Source: Desulfatitalea tepidiphila (GTDB lineage: Bacteria; Desulfobacterota; Desulfobacteria; Desulfobacterales; Desulfosarcinaceae). Taken from it: 64,000 bases of DNA. Shown piece by piece: positions 34,107-44,998 of this stretch. A model generated the notes under the pieces. The model saw nothing but the letters and a program-made list of their open reading frames with translations. It was not told the origin of the DNA and did no database searches. Each line of letters opens with the position of its first letter. Position 1 is the stretch's first letter. The position numbers and the translations under genes are program-made. The stretch lies in NCBI RefSeq assembly GCF_001293685.1, contig NZ_BCAG01000005.1:310001-374000 (forward strand). Direction: 5' to 3'.

Positions 34107-36095
34107 TCATATCCCGGCCTGTCGTTCGATCACGGTATGGGCCAGGGCTTCGTCCGGGTAGTTCGGAAAATAGCGGATGAAGTGATGATCGAGCAGTTGG
34201 GTCGACAAGATGGCCACCAGTGCCATATTCTCCCGCTCGCTGGCCAGACGCCCATCCTGCTGCCGGCACTTGGCCGTCAGGCGCTGGACTTTTTGCGCAT
34301 CGAAATACCCGGCCGTCTTGATGCCGTTTTCCGACAGCAGGTCGGTGACGTACTCGGGCGGATCGTCGCCCATGAAACACCGGCTGATGGGCGCGCGATA
34401 GGGTTGCTTGGCCCGGTCGATGAGTTCGGCCGGTACCTGCTGCCGGGCGATCTGCTTGAGCAGGTACTTCTCGGTCAAGCCGTTGAGACGCAGCTTGGCC
34501 GGCATCCGGGCGGCCAGTTCGACCACGCGGTGGTCGAGAAACGGAAAGCGGCCCTCCACCGAATGGGCCATGGCCATGCGGTCGCCCTGGGAAGAAAGCA
34601 GGTAGTTGGACAGAAACAACGTGCTTTCCAAGTATTGGGCCTTGGATAGCGGCGACCAGCGGTCGAAACCTTCGGGCAGGCGGTCGGTGATGCGCCCCAC
34701 GAAGGCGGAGAGCTCTTTTGACTGTTCGGGCAGCCGGCCGGGCATGAAAAAGCTTTTCAACTGGCTGGTGTTGAGCCAGCGCACCATGTGGGAATAGACC
34801 GGGGATGCCACGTCGGTCAGATTCTTTTTGAAAAATCCGAAGAGAAAGGCGTTGGGCTGGCCGGTGTCGGCATTGAAAATGTAGGGATAGAGCTTGCGGA
34901 GCAAATGGGGCCGGCAGGCCGAATCCGGGTGGCGCGCCCAGAAGCGGCGGATCTTGGCCTCCTTGAAGATGTTGTAGCCGCCGAAAATCTCGTCGGCCCC
35001 TTCACCGGTGAGCACCACCTTGAAGTCACTCTGCCGCACCAGCCCGGCGAGCATCATGAGCGGCGCCGGCGCGGTGCGGATCATGGGCACCTCGGCGTGC
35101 CATACCACCTGGGGAAACAGCTGGCCGATATCCCGATCCGAACACTGGATGGCACGATGCCGGGTCTGAATGGCCGACAGGGCCGTCTGTTGAAAGCGCG
35201 ATTCATCGAAGCGGGCGTCGGCGAACTGCACGGAAAAGGTGTTGAGGGTGTTGTTGAAGTTGTTGCGCACCAGGGTGCTGATGTAGGTGGAATCGATTCC
35301 GCCGCTCAGGTAGGCGCCCACGGGCACATCGGCCCGCAGCCGGATGCGGGCCGCGTCGAGCAGCAGCGCCCTCATCTCTTCGGCCCACTCCGCCTCGGGT
35401 CGCGCATCGGGATGGGCATCGTCAAAGCGCAACTGCCAGTAGCGCCGGATGTTCAGGCCGTCGGCATCGAACAGGGCCAGATGGCCCGGCGGCAACTGAT
35501 ACACCTCGTCGAAAGCGGTGAGGGGATCCACCGGGGTCCAACAGGTGAAGACGTCCGACAGGGTCTGGGGGTCGAGACGGCGCGGGGTGCGGGGATCGGC
35601 CAACAACGCCTTGATTTCCGAGGCGAATATCAGGCGGTCGCCCTGCTGGTGGTAAAACAGCGGCCGGATGCCCATGCGATCGCGGCCGAGCAGCAAGGTT
35701 CGTCGGCGCTGGTCCCACAGGGCGATGGCAAACTGGCCGTTGAGATGGGTAAAAAGATCCGCGCCGTATGCTTCGTAGAGATGGACGATGGTTTCCGTAT
35801 CGCTCTGGGTGTAGAATTGGTGCCCCTTTTTGACCAGCTCGGCGCGCAGCTCGGGATAATTGAAGATCTCACCGTTGAAGATCACCCAGACGGTTCGATC
35901 CTCGTTATGAATCGGCTGGTACCCGCCGCTCAGGTCGATGATGCTCAGGCGCGCATGCCCCAGGCCGATATCGTCGGCCAGGTAGAGCCCGGTGGCGTCG
36001 GGCCCCCGATGGGACATGGCGCGCAGCATGCGATCGAGCAGGGGCACCCGATCTTCGCGCGCGCTAAAATTGACGATGCCGGCAATGCCACACAT
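34107..36095 (-). CDS. asnB: Asparagine synthase (glutamine-hydrolysing)
   Basis: 662 residues, usual length. Ntn glutaminase domain with catalytic Cys2 (MCGIAGIVNF), RGPDATG, NGEIFNYPELRAEL and SDTETIVHLYE; ATP-pyrophosphatase domain with the PPi loop SGGIDST and VVLTGEGADEIFGGYN. It converts aspartate to asparagine with glutamine nitrogen, or amidates another carboxylate in a glycan pathway. SD AGAGG precedes the ATG. It lies between glnA (separated by repeat copy D) and a flippase gene. Confidence 0.95.
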   Translation of the reverse strand: MCGIAGIVNFSAREDRVPLLDRMLRAMSHRGPDATGLYLADDIGLGHARLSIIDLSGGYQPIHNEDRTVWVIFNGEIFNYPELRAELVKKGHQFYTQSDTETIVHLYEAYGADLFTHLNGQFAIALWDQRRRTLLLGRDRMGIRPLFYHQQGDRLIFASEIKALLADPRTPRRLDPQTLSDVFTCWTPVDPLTAFDEVYQLPPGHLALFDADGLNIRRYWQLRFDDAHPDARPEAEWAEEMRALLLDAARIRLRADVPVGAYLSGGIDSTYISTLVRNNFNNTLNTFSVQFADARFDESRFQQTALSAIQTRHRAIQCSDRDIGQLFPQVVWHAEVPMIRTAPAPLMMLAGLVRQSDFKVVLTGEGADEIFGGYNIFKEAKIRRFWARHPDSACRPHLLRKLYPYIFNADTGQPNAFLFGFFKKNLTDVASPVYSHMVRWLNTSQLKSFFMPGRLPEQSKELSAFVGRITDRLPEGFDRWSPLSKAQYLESTLFLSNYLLSSQGDRMAMAHSVEGRFPFLDHRVVELAARMPAKLRLNGLTEKYLLKQIARQQVPAELIDRAKQPYRAPISRCFMGDDPPEYVTDLLSENGIKTAGYFDAQKVQRLTAKCRQQDGRLASERENMALVAILSTQLLDHHFIRYFPNYPDEALAHTVIERQAGI

Positions 36096-36197
36096 GAATC
36101 ACCTCTGGACGATGTCGATCACAACCCCCATTTGAGTAACAATTACAGGGTAAGGTGCCATTTTTCCCAGTCAAACGCAACATGGGAATGGGAAGAA

Positions 36198-36286
36198 CAG
36201 GGACTCTAACTGAATGCGATTCATTAAACTCGGCGCGGGAGGGGCAGGCGGCCGATGCCACACACCCCGCCCACGCCTGCCGAGAT
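36198..36286 (-). repeat. Short copy D of the structured repeat family
   Basis: Reverse-orientation copy between asnB and glnA. It carries the shared end GGGACTCTAACTGAATGCG followed by ATTCATTAAAC and CGGCGCGGG, almost identical to copy C, and the distal arm CCACACACCCC...CACGCCTGCC. The central palindrome of the long copies is absent. Arms GGCGTGGGCGGGG and CCCCTCCCGCGCC still pair with two mismatches. Confidence 0.75.
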
Positions 36287-36358
36287 GAAATACTTTCAGT
36301 CCGAAATGCAGTGGCAACCGGAGCCGTCGAAGCGTTTCGGGGTCTCCGAAGTGAAAGA

Positions 36359-36384
36359 CCGGGCCGGCACGAAGCCGGACCCGG
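36359..36384 (-). terminator. Hairpin downstream of glnA
   Basis: Minus strand CCGGGTCCGGC / GCCGGCCCGG, a 10-bp stem with one bulged T and a TTCGT loop, followed by the T-poor CTTTC. Possible weak terminator. Confidence 0.4.
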
Positions 36385-36427
36385 CCAGGAATTGCACAGG
36401 TGCCCACCGAAACTATCGGCGGCGGTA

Positions 36428-37840
36428 CTATATGTCGAAGTAGAGGGCGAACTCGTGGGGATGCGGCCGCAGTTTGACCGGGTTGACCTCTTTCTCGGTC
36501 TTGTACTTGACCCACATGTCCAGAGCGTCCTCGGTGAAGACGTCGCCCTTGGTCAGGAACTCCTTGTCCTCGGCCAGGGACTGCAGGGCCTCTTCCAGGG
36601 AGCCGGGGGCGTTGGGAATCAAGGCCAGTTCCTCGGGCGGCAGGCCGTAGATGTCCTTGTCCAGCGGATCGCCCGGATCGATCTTGTTCTCGATGCCGTC
36701 GATCACCGCCATCAGCAGGGCCGAGAAGGCCAGGTAGCCGTTGCACGAGGGATCCGGGGTGCGGAACTCGAGGCGTTTGGCCTTGGGCGAAGCAGAGTAC
36801 ATGGGGATGCGCACGGCCGCGCTGCGGTTGCGGCTGGAGTAGGCCAGGTTCACCGGTGCCTCGAAGCCGGGCACGAGCCGTTTGTAGGAGTTGGTGGTCG
36901 GATTGCTGAAAGCGCAGATCGCTCGGGCGTGTTTGAGGATGCCGCCGATCGCGTGCAGGCCCATCTCGCTCAACCCGGCATACTTGTCGCCGGCGAACAG
37001 GGGGTTTCCGTCCCTCCAGATGCTGATGTGGGTGTGCATGCCGGTGCCGTTGTCCTCGAAGAGCGGCTTGGGCATGAAGGTGACCGTGTGGCCGTTGCGA
37101 TAGGCGACGTTCTTGAGCACATACTTGAACCACTGCAGCTGGTCGGCCATCTGCAGCAGGGGCTTGAAGCGCATGTCGATTTCGCACTGGCCGGCGGTGG
37201 CCACCTCGTGATGCTGGGCCTCGATGTCGATGCCCAGATCGATCAGGGTCAGGGCCATTTCGGCACGCAGATCCTGGAACTTGTCCATAGGCGGCACCGG
37301 GAAGTAGCCCTCTTTCTGGCGCGGCTTGTAGCCCAGGTTGGGGCACTCGTCGCGGCCGGTATTCCAGACGCCCTCGATGGAATCTATTTCGTAGAAGGCG
37401 TGGTTGCGTCCCGAATCGAAACGAATGTCATCGAAGATGAAGAATTCGGCTTCCGGACCGATGAAGGCGGTGTCTCCGATGCCGCTGCTCTTCAGATACG
37501 CCTCGGCCTTGGCGGCGATGTGGCGCGGATCACGGCTGTAAGGCTCACGGGTGATAGGATCGGCGATATTGCAGATCATCACCAGGGTCGGATCCTTGAA
37601 AAAAGGGTCCATCTTGGCGGTTTCCGGCACCGGGATCACCAGCATATCGCTGGCGTTGATCGGCTGCCAGCCGCGAATACTGGAACCGTCGAAGCCGAAG
37701 CCCTCTTCGAAGCTGCCTTCGTCCAGTTGCGAAGACGGCACCGAAAAATGCTGCCACAACCCGGGGAAATCCATAAAGCGCATATCGATCATCTTCGCGC
37801 CGGTGTCCTTGACCATCTTAAGTACGTCTTTGGGTGTCAT
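36428..37840 (-). CDS. glnA: Glutamine synthetase type I
   Basis: 470 residues, normal GSI length. Visible: DxGS-type N-terminus with [17 protein letters not shown] motif [15 protein letters not shown]/metal site [18 protein letters not shown], and [10 protein letters not shown] near the active site. The adenylylation Tyr lies in [11 protein letters not shown], matching GlnE present in this window. AAAGGAG precedes ATG 37840; an upstream in-frame ATG (37855) is less likely. The order amt-glnB-glnA on the same strand suggests joint expression. Cytoplasmic ammonia assimilation. Confidence 0.97.
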   Translation of the reverse strand: MTPKDVLKMVKDTGAKMIDMRFMDFPGLWQHFSVPSSQLDEGSFEEGFGFDGSSIRGWQPINASDMLVIPVPETAKMDPFFKDPTLVMICNIADPITREPYSRDPRHIAAKAEAYLKSSGIGDTAFIGPEAEFFIFDDIRFDSGRNHAFYEIDSIEGVWNTGRDECPNLGYKPRQKEGYFPVPPMDKFQDLRAEMALTLIDLGIDIEAQHHEVATAGQCEIDMRFKPLLQMADQLQWFKYVLKNVAYRNGHTVTFMPKPLFEDNGTGMHTHISIWRDGNPLFAGDKYAGLSEMGLHAIGGILKHARAICAFSNPTTNSYKRLVPGFEAPVNLAYSSRNRSAAVRIPMYSASPKAKRLEFRTPDPSCNGYLAFSALLMAVIDGIENKIDPGDPLDKDIYGLPPEELALIPNAPGSLEEALQSLAEDKEFLTKGDVFTEDALDMWVKYKTEKEVNPVKLRPHPHEFALYFDI

Positions 37841-37974
37841 GATTGCTCCTTTCACATCACATTCAAGTCGTTATCCAATTAAAAACGGTTCGTTCCTCGG
37901 CCGCTGAAACACTTCTGATTGCCGCTGATATCGGCCCCGCGGCGGCATCCACGGGTTTTGCTTCGATGCCCGAC

Positions 37975-38322
<348 letters not shown>

Positions 38323-38355
38323 CTATGATAATCCGTTGTTCGGCGCCGCAGCCGG

Positions 38356-39648
38356 TCACTGAATCTCGAAACCGCGCTCACCGTGAAATGCGCCATCCAG
38401 ACCCACAATCTCACTTTCGGGGTCGATCCTCAAGGGGCCTGTGACCAGCCGCGTCAGACCGATCACGATCAAGGTGGCCACGGCCGAATAGGCGGCCGTG
38501 CCGATGATCGAAAGGAATTGGATCCACAGCTGCCTGGGGTTGCCGTAGATCAATCCAGTTCCCAGGGTGTTGACCGACGGGTTGGCGAAGATGCCGGTGG
38601 CCAGCGCACCCCAGATGCCGCATATGCCGTGCACGCCGAAGGCATCCAGCGAATCGTCATAACCGAACCGACGCTTGAGTTTGGCGACGAACACGAACCC
38701 CAGCACACCGGCCCCGATGCCGATGATCAAGGCCGCGCCCAGACCTACGAAACCCGCCGCCGGGGTGATGCCCACCAATCCGGCCACGGCCCCCGAGGCC
38801 ATACCCAGCAGGGTCGGTTTCTTCTCCATGGACCACTCGGCGAGCATCCAGGCCAGGGCCCCCACGGCCGCGGACGTATTGGTAACCAGGAAAGCCGAAC
38901 CGGCCAGACCGTCGGCCGCCAGTTGGCTGCCGGCGTTGAATCCGAACCAGCCGAACCATAGCAGCGCCGCGCCCAGTGCGGTGAGGGTCACGCTGGAGGG
39001 AAACATGGCCTCTTTGCCGTAACCGATGCGCTTGCCCAGGACCAGGGCCAGCACCAGTCCGGCCACACCGGCGTTGATGTGCACCACCGTGCCGCCGGCG
39101 AAATCGAGAGCCCCCATTTTGGCCATCCAGCCGCCGCCCCAGGCCCAGTGGGCCACCGGGCAGTAGACCAGGGTGACCCATAACACGGAGAAGACGATCC
39201 AGGCGGAAAATCGCAGGCGGTCCACGATGGAGCCGATGACCAGGGCCAGGGTGATGCCGGCGAAGGTCATCTGGAACACGATGAAGACATATTGGGGAAT
39301 CGATCCGGACAGAGAGTCGACGCCGATGCCGGAGAGCAGAAAATAATCCCATCCGCCGACCATCCCGGCCTTGTCGGGGCCGAAGGCCAGGCTGTATCCC
39401 CACACCACCCACACCACACTGGCCAGGCAGTATGCCGCAAAGGTCATGGCATAGGTGTTGAGCAGATTTTTATAGCGGGACATCCCGCCGTAAAACAGGG
39501 CCAGACCGGCTGGGGTCATCATCATCACCAGTGCCGTGGAGACGATCATCCAGGCCGTGTTGCCGGTGTCCAACGCGTCGGATGCAAATGCGGGCGCCGC
39601 CGTGAAAAGCGTCAAGGGAACGAAAAACTGCAGCAATTTTGAAAACAT
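38356..39648 (-). CDS. amt: Ammonium transporter (Amt/Mep/Rh), first copy
   Basis: 430 residues: signal peptide (about 1-22) then 11 membrane helices. Both pore histidines appear present (CPVAHWAWGGG and FGVHGICG). Ends ERGFEIQ. Forms trimers gated by PII, whose gene follows. It starts 61 nt after the glnD stop. No sigma-54 promoter was seen upstream. Confidence 0.95.
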   Translation of the reverse strand: MFSKLLQFFVPLTLFTAAPAFASDALDTGNTAWMIVSTALVMMMTPAGLALFYGGMSRYKNLLNTYAMTFAAYCLASVVWVVWGYSLAFGPDKAGMVGGWDYFLLSGIGVDSLSGSIPQYVFIVFQMTFAGITLALVIGSIVDRLRFSAWIVFSVLWVTLVYCPVAHWAWGGGWMAKMGALDFAGGTVVHINAGVAGLVLALVLGKRIGYGKEAMFPSSVTLTALGAALLWFGWFGFNAGSQLAADGLAGSAFLVTNTSAAVGALAWMLAEWSMEKKPTLLGMASGAVAGLVGITPAAGFVGLGAALIIGIGAGVLGFVFVAKLKRRFGYDDSLDAFGVHGICGIWGALATGIFANPSVNTLGTGLIYGNPRQLWIQFLSIIGTAAYSAVATLIVIGLTRLVTGPLRIDPESEIVGLDGAFHGERGFEIQ

Positions 39649-39708
39649 GAGCCTACTCCTCCTTCAATCCTCGCCTGAGTCGTTCGGTTTGCACAATGTT
39701 CGCCGGCG

Positions 39709-42348
39709 CTATTGCAAGATCGCGCCGATGGTCTCGCGGATATGGGATTCCTCTTCGGGAGAATCCACCTTCTCGCCATCAAAACTGCGGACGTAAAAAA
39801 CATCAACCACCTGATCCACCTGGTTGGCGATCTTGGCCACCCAGATATCCAGCCGGCACCTGAAGATCGCGTCGGTGATGCGGTAGAGCAATCCTGGAAA
39901 ATCCCAGGCGATCACTTCGATAATGGTAAAGAAACTGGAGGTTTCGTTATCGATGATCACTTTCTGGGGGCGCTTCTTGGTCATCTCCTTGGCCTGAAGG
40001 GTGCGAAAGCCGCCCTGCTTGCTGGCCAGTTCGGAAGAGAGGTCCAGTTCGTCGTTCAAAGCCGCCAGCAGGTGACGTTCGGCGCGCTGCCAGCGCTCGT
40101 CCTCGAAAATCAGGTCCGGCGGAGCCTGCACATCGAAAATGTCCAGGGCCACGTTGTTGCGCCAGGTAAAGATCCGGAAATCCAGAATATTGATACTGTT
40201 CAGGGTCAACACGCCGGCCACACGCGACAGCAAGCCGGGCCGGTCCTTGGCGCACAGGGTGATAGTGCGCGTCTTGCCGTCGGCCGATTTGTCGATTCGC
40301 CACACGAAAGGATGCTCTCCGAGCCGGCCGAACAGCTCGATATGCTGCGGAATCTCCTGCGACGGGGTGTGCAGCAGGTAGCGCGGCGACATGAACTCCA
40401 TCAGCCGCAGGTTGTCCTCTCGCTCCTGGGCCGATCGGGAAGCGACGAGAATGCGCTCCTTCTTCTCCGCGATGATGCGAAGCGCTTTTTTGGAGACCAG
40501 CTCACCCTTTTCCATGACATTCAAGGTTCTCAAAAAGAGCGATCGCATCAACGAGGCAGTCCAGTCGTTCCAGGCCTTGGGGCCGGTGGCCATGGCATCG
40601 GCCACGCTGAGCAGGTAGAGCATTTTCAACCGCTCGGGCTTGACGATACGCCGCGCCACATAGAGCGCCGTCTCTTCGTCGTTGATATCCCTGCGGGTGG
40701 CGGTTTCAAAAAGAGTGAGATGCTCGCGCACCAGAAACGCGGCGGTTTCCACGTCGCTCTCCGCGATGCCCCGCTCAGTGAGCATGCGGGCCGCCATCTC
40801 GGCGCCCCGTTCTGAATGGCCGCCGGCTGCCTCGGCCTTGCCGATATCGTGCAGCAGGGTCGCCCACAGCAACGCTTTTTTGTGCCGGATCTCCTGGTAA
40901 ATTTTGGGTCCCAGGGGATCGCCCGATCCGTCTCCCCTGGCCGTGACGATGTGTTTGAGGTGGCGGACGCTGAGCAGCAGGTGACGGGCCACCGGATAGA
41001 GATGGTATTGATCGAATTGAATCCGGTTGGTCACCCCCTTGAACTCGGGGATGAAGTGCGCCAGAAAGCCGGTTTCCAGCATATCGTTAAGGACATTGAA
41101 GCCGGACACGGGACGGGCCAGCACCCGTTCGAACGCCTCCACCACTTCAGGGGAATGCCGGAACCCGGGTTCATCGACCATGTGGCCGAACTCCTTGATC
41201 AGACGGCGGGCTTCAGCGCTCAAGGGGGCCTTGTGCACCGCGCTCTCGACAAAAATGTAGATCAACAGCAGCGGATTTTTTAAAATTGCCTCGGGCGACA
41301 CGAAGTTGAGCAGCCCCCGGTTGAATTTGAGACCCGGAACGAGCGTGTCCTTGAGGGCCTTGTTCTTGCGTTTGAGACGCTTGCGCTGGTCCAACTCATA
41401 GATGAACATCCGGTAGCACTGCTTGATGAACTCCATGTGTCCGTGAAGGTCGCCCATCAACATCTCCACCGGCAGGTGACCGTTCACCGGGGCCACATTC
41501 ATCACCTCGGCCAGCCGGGTCTGGTGCTCCAGGTGAAGTTGGTCGAGCTTGCGCCCCATGAACAGGTGAAGCTGGTTGCGCACCGACCAGACGAAGGAGA
41601 GCGAGCGCTGCAGCTCGGTATATTCGTCGTTGGAGAGGTATCCGTAATACTCCAGGTCCCGGGACGACTTCGCATCCGACTGAATGCGGGCCACCCAGAG
41701 CATGGTGTGGTAGTCGCGCAGACCGCCCTGTCCCTCCTTGAGATTGGGCTCAAGCAGATAGGCGCTGTCGCCGAAACGCTCGTGGCGCCGCTGGTTGGAT
41801 TCCACCAGCGCGGTAATCAGCTTGGACGGGTTGACGCTGATCAACTTGTGGCGCAGTCGTTCCATCAAGCGGTGAAACAGCGGGGACATGCCGCAGATGA
41901 AACGGCCGTCCAGCAGCGCGGTCAGCACCTCGAGATCCTGGCGCGCCAGCTGGATGCACTCTTTGATCGACCGGGTGGCATGCCCCACCTCGAGGCCCAT
42001 GTCCCAGAGCGGATAGATGATCTCCTGCACCAGGGCCTCAGCCTCGGCCGGCACCTTGTTCTCGAAGAGAAAAAGCAGGTCGATATCCGAATAGACGCAT
42101 TGTTCGCCGCGACCGTACCCACCCAGGGCGATCAATGCGTATGGGTTGGTCATGATGCCCATTTGGGGCCCCACGGCACTCTGGGCAAAACTGGATCGAA
42201 AGTACTCGTCCACCGCCGCGGCAAGGGATTCGAGAAACTCCCGGGCATCGACGGTTTTCACGGTCTCGAGCAATTGCGCGCGGCGCGCTTGAAATGCCCG
42301 GGTCGGTTCATTGACTGCTTTCGTATCGGGTAACGGTATCGTTGCCAT
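39709..42348 (-). CDS. glnD: Bifunctional uridylyltransferase/uridylyl-removing enzyme
   Basis: 879 residues, normal for GlnD, the glutamine sensor that uridylylates PII. Nucleotidyltransferase domain with GGYGRGEQCVYSDIDLLF (GS-x10-DxD type), HD domain with LLHDIGKAEAAGGHSERGA, and two C-terminal ACT domains (about 690-770 and 800-879: TLCAKDRPGLLSRVAGVL and VIAWDFPGLLYRITDAI). AAAGGA precedes ATG 42348; the frame continues upstream to 42441 without support. Upstream sequence is AT-rich with TATAAT on the minus strand at 42481-42476. Confidence 0.95.
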   Translation of the reverse strand: MATIPLPDTKAVNEPTRAFQARRAQLLETVKTVDAREFLESLAAAVDEYFRSSFAQSAVGPQMGIMTNPYALIALGGYGRGEQCVYSDIDLLFLFENKVPAEAEALVQEIIYPLWDMGLEVGHATRSIKECIQLARQDLEVLTALLDGRFICGMSPLFHRLMERLRHKLISVNPSKLITALVESNQRRHERFGDSAYLLEPNLKEGQGGLRDYHTMLWVARIQSDAKSSRDLEYYGYLSNDEYTELQRSLSFVWSVRNQLHLFMGRKLDQLHLEHQTRLAEVMNVAPVNGHLPVEMLMGDLHGHMEFIKQCYRMFIYELDQRKRLKRKNKALKDTLVPGLKFNRGLLNFVSPEAILKNPLLLIYIFVESAVHKAPLSAEARRLIKEFGHMVDEPGFRHSPEVVEAFERVLARPVSGFNVLNDMLETGFLAHFIPEFKGVTNRIQFDQYHLYPVARHLLLSVRHLKHIVTARGDGSGDPLGPKIYQEIRHKKALLWATLLHDIGKAEAAGGHSERGAEMAARMLTERGIAESDVETAAFLVREHLTLFETATRRDINDEETALYVARRIVKPERLKMLYLLSVADAMATGPKAWNDWTASLMRSLFLRTLNVMEKGELVSKKALRIIAEKKERILVASRSAQEREDNLRLMEFMSPRYLLHTPSQEIPQHIELFGRLGEHPFVWRIDKSADGKTRTITLCAKDRPGLLSRVAGVLTLNSINILDFRIFTWRNNVALDIFDVQAPPDLIFEDERWQRAERHLLAALNDELDLSSELASKQGGFRTLQAKEMTKKRPQKVIIDNETSSFFTIIEVIAWDFPGLLYRITDAIFRCRLDIWVAKIANQVDQVVDVFYVRSFDGEKVDSPEEESHIRETIGAILQ

Positions 42349-42709
42349 GGGGTTCCTTTGGGCCGGCTGTCGGGCGGCATGCCCAGACCTCAACCAGCGG
42401 CGCTTTAGATATGAGTTAAACGCAACAGGTGTGCCAGACATTTAAAGGTGAATTTTTACCAATATATACAAATAGATTATAAAATAGAACGATTTTTTTA
42501 TTTCATATTGGTACTTACATTTTTGTACGATGTTATTCCATAATAAATACAATCTTGTCACAAATTCCACCCGGGGTCCCGACCCGCGATCGGTACCCCA
42601 TGGCCTTCCGGCAAAAAAATCGGCCGGAGGGGGCCCGCGCCACCTTCCGGCCTTGAAAATGGGTCACACATGAATCCGAACGGTCAGGGTCATGCCACCG
42701 CCCGGCCAT
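42349..42709. other. glnD-amt intergenic region
   Basis: 361 nt, no gene. Contains the amt terminator (42612-42652) and an AT-rich block (about 42445-42560) with an inverted repeat TACCAATAT (42457-42465) / ATATTGGTA (42505-42513) around a minus-strand TATAAT, probably the glnD promoter region. Confidence 0.55.
42612..42652 (-). terminator. Rho-independent terminator after the glnK-amt operon
   Basis: Minus strand GGCCGGA (42652-42646) pairs with TCCGGCC (42628-42622), extended by partly pairing GC-rich sequence, then GATTTTTTT (T-run 42619-42613). It lies about 57 nt after the amt stop. Confidence 0.8.
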
Positions 42710-44113
42710 CTACTCCTGGTTGACCGGAATCCCGACCCGCACGGCGCCGGGGGTCATCGGTCCACCGCCCAACGGGGCGATACCGCCATGGGTGGAGGCC
42801 ACGCCGAAGTCAGGATAGGCCACGCCGCCATGCTCGGTCAAATCCAATCCCTCCAGCTCCTCTTCCGGGGAGACACGCAACCCCACAATTTTGTCGATCA
42901 ACTTGAACATGGTGAAAGCCAACGTAAAGGTCCACACGAAGCAGGCGGCCATACCCAGCAACTGCACGCCGATGATGGCCATGCTCGTGCCGCCCATGTT
43001 GAACAGGCCGGCGGCCAGCGTGCCCCAGGCCCCGCAGACACCGTGCACCGAAACCGCGCCCACCGGATCATCCACCCGGATACGATCGAAGAAGACCACA
43101 GAGAGCACCACCAGGACACCGGCCACGGCGCCGATGATGATCGAACTGCCGGGCGATACGTTGGCACATCCAGCCGTGATACCCACCAATCCGGCCAGGG
43201 CGCCGTTCAGACTCATGCCCACTTCCGGTTTGCCGAACTTGATCCACGAGGTAAACATGGCCATGATACAGCCGGCGGCAGCAGCCAGGTTGGTGTTGAC
43301 GAAGATCATGGCAATGCTCTTGTCCGCCGTTGTGGTGGAGCCGGGGTTGAAACCGAACCAGCCCAGCCAGAGGATGAAGACGCCGAGAGCCGCCAGGGTC
43401 ATGCTGTGCCCCATGATCGGCTTGATCGATCCGTCTTTTCCGTACTTGCCCATACGGGGTCCCAGAACGAGGGCGCCGGCCAGGGCCGCCCAGCCACCCA
43501 CGGAGTGCACCACCGTCGACCCGGCGAAATCGATGAAACCCAAACCTTCCAGCCAGCCGCCGCCATTGAACAGACCGCCCCAGGCCCAACTGCCGAAGAT
43601 GGGATAGATCACGGCACTGACGATGGCGCTGTAGACCAGGTAGCCGACAAATTTGGTCCTTTCGGCCATGGCGCCGGAGACGATCGTGGCGGCCGTGGCC
43701 GCGAAAACCACCTGGAACATCCAGAAGGCCAGGACCCACGGATCGCCATCCGGTGAAAAATCACTGAAAAAGAACCCCGATGTGCCGAACCATCCGGTTT
43801 TGGTGGCGCCGAACATCAGGCCGAAACCGACGGCCCAGAAAGCGATGCTGCCCATTGAGAAGTCCATGAGGTTCTTCATCATGATGTTGATGGCGTTCTT
43901 GGCCCGGGTAAACCCCGTTTCGACCATGGCGAAACCGGCCTGCATGAAAAACACCAGACACGCCGCTACAAGGGTCCACATGTAGTTGGCATGGGTCTGC
44001 ACCAGATCGATAGCCTCCTTGTTGCTCATCGGCGTGGGCTCGTCAGCCCAGGCGCCGGCCAGACCGCCAAGCAAAAAGATCAACCCCAGTCCTATGATTC
44101 GCATTGATTTCAT
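42710..44113 (-). CDS. amt: Ammonium transporter (Amt), second copy, first pore His replaced
   Basis: 467 residues: signal peptide (IIGLGLIFLLGGLAGAWA), 11 membrane helices, and a longer C-terminal tail than the first copy. The second pore His is present (VSVHGVCGAWG), but where AmtB has PVAHMVWGGG this protein reads PIFGSWAWGG, so the first of the twin histidines aligns with Ser. That could alter conduction or make the protein a sensor; inference. AAAGGAG lies 9 nt before ATG 44113. Downstream of its PII gene and the sigma-54 promoter. Confidence 0.93.
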   Translation of the reverse strand: MKSMRIIGLGLIFLLGGLAGAWADEPTPMSNKEAIDLVQTHANYMWTLVAACLVFFMQAGFAMVETGFTRAKNAINIMMKNLMDFSMGSIAFWAVGFGLMFGATKTGWFGTSGFFFSDFSPDGDPWVLAFWMFQVVFAATAATIVSGAMAERTKFVGYLVYSAIVSAVIYPIFGSWAWGGLFNGGGWLEGLGFIDFAGSTVVHSVGGWAALAGALVLGPRMGKYGKDGSIKPIMGHSMTLAALGVFILWLGWFGFNPGSTTTADKSIAMIFVNTNLAAAAGCIMAMFTSWIKFGKPEVGMSLNGALAGLVGITAGCANVSPGSSIIIGAVAGVLVVLSVVFFDRIRVDDPVGAVSVHGVCGAWGTLAAGLFNMGGTSMAIIGVQLLGMAACFVWTFTLAFTMFKLIDKIVGLRVSPEEELEGLDLTEHGGVAYPDFGVASTHGGIAPLGGGPMTPGAVRVGIPVNQE

Positions 44114-44215
44114 CTTTCCCGCTCCTTTCGATATGTCCACATTTCGAATAAAATGGCATCCTTTGAATTATTGCCGATTCAACAGAGCAGATCTCTGGAT
44201 GGTCATTAAATAGGG

Positions 44216-44734
<519 letters not shown>

Positions 44735-44853
44735 TTAATACAAATTTGTAATTTGTGCGGCGCCATCCTCTCGCGGCATGACGCTCCGCCGACGGAGGCG
44801 ATCCCGCCCCCGACATATCCTTAGGAAATACTCAAAAGGGGGTGGCTTACTTA

Positions 44854-44995
44854 GTGTCCATCCACAAATGTCCAATTTGCCCGATATCTGCGTTGCGCAA
44901 AAAATTTAATCCTCGGAATATCACCTAATATGCCTGCGGTTAAATTTTTCGTGCGCCTTGATCTCGACCCAATTTGCCTATTTGCGGACGGACAC
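44854..44995. mobile_element. MITE-like palindromic element with target duplication at the glnE stop
   Basis: 142 bp with terminal inverted repeats GTGTCCATCCACAAAT / ATTTGCGGACGGACAC and partial complementarity over most of its length (for example CGATATC against GATCTCG, GCGCAAAAAATTTAA against TTAAATTTTTCGTGCGC). It is flanked by TACTTA on both sides (44848-44853 and 44996-45001). The right duplication includes the TAA stop of glnE on the minus strand. No transposase inside. Confidence 0.75.
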
Positions 44996-44998
44996 TAC

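Larger units (their letters stand above)
36096..36427. other. glnA-asnB intergenic region
   Basis: 332 nt holding, in minus-strand order, a glnA-distal hairpin (36359-36384) and repeat copy D (36198-36286). No credible gene. Confidence 0.6.
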
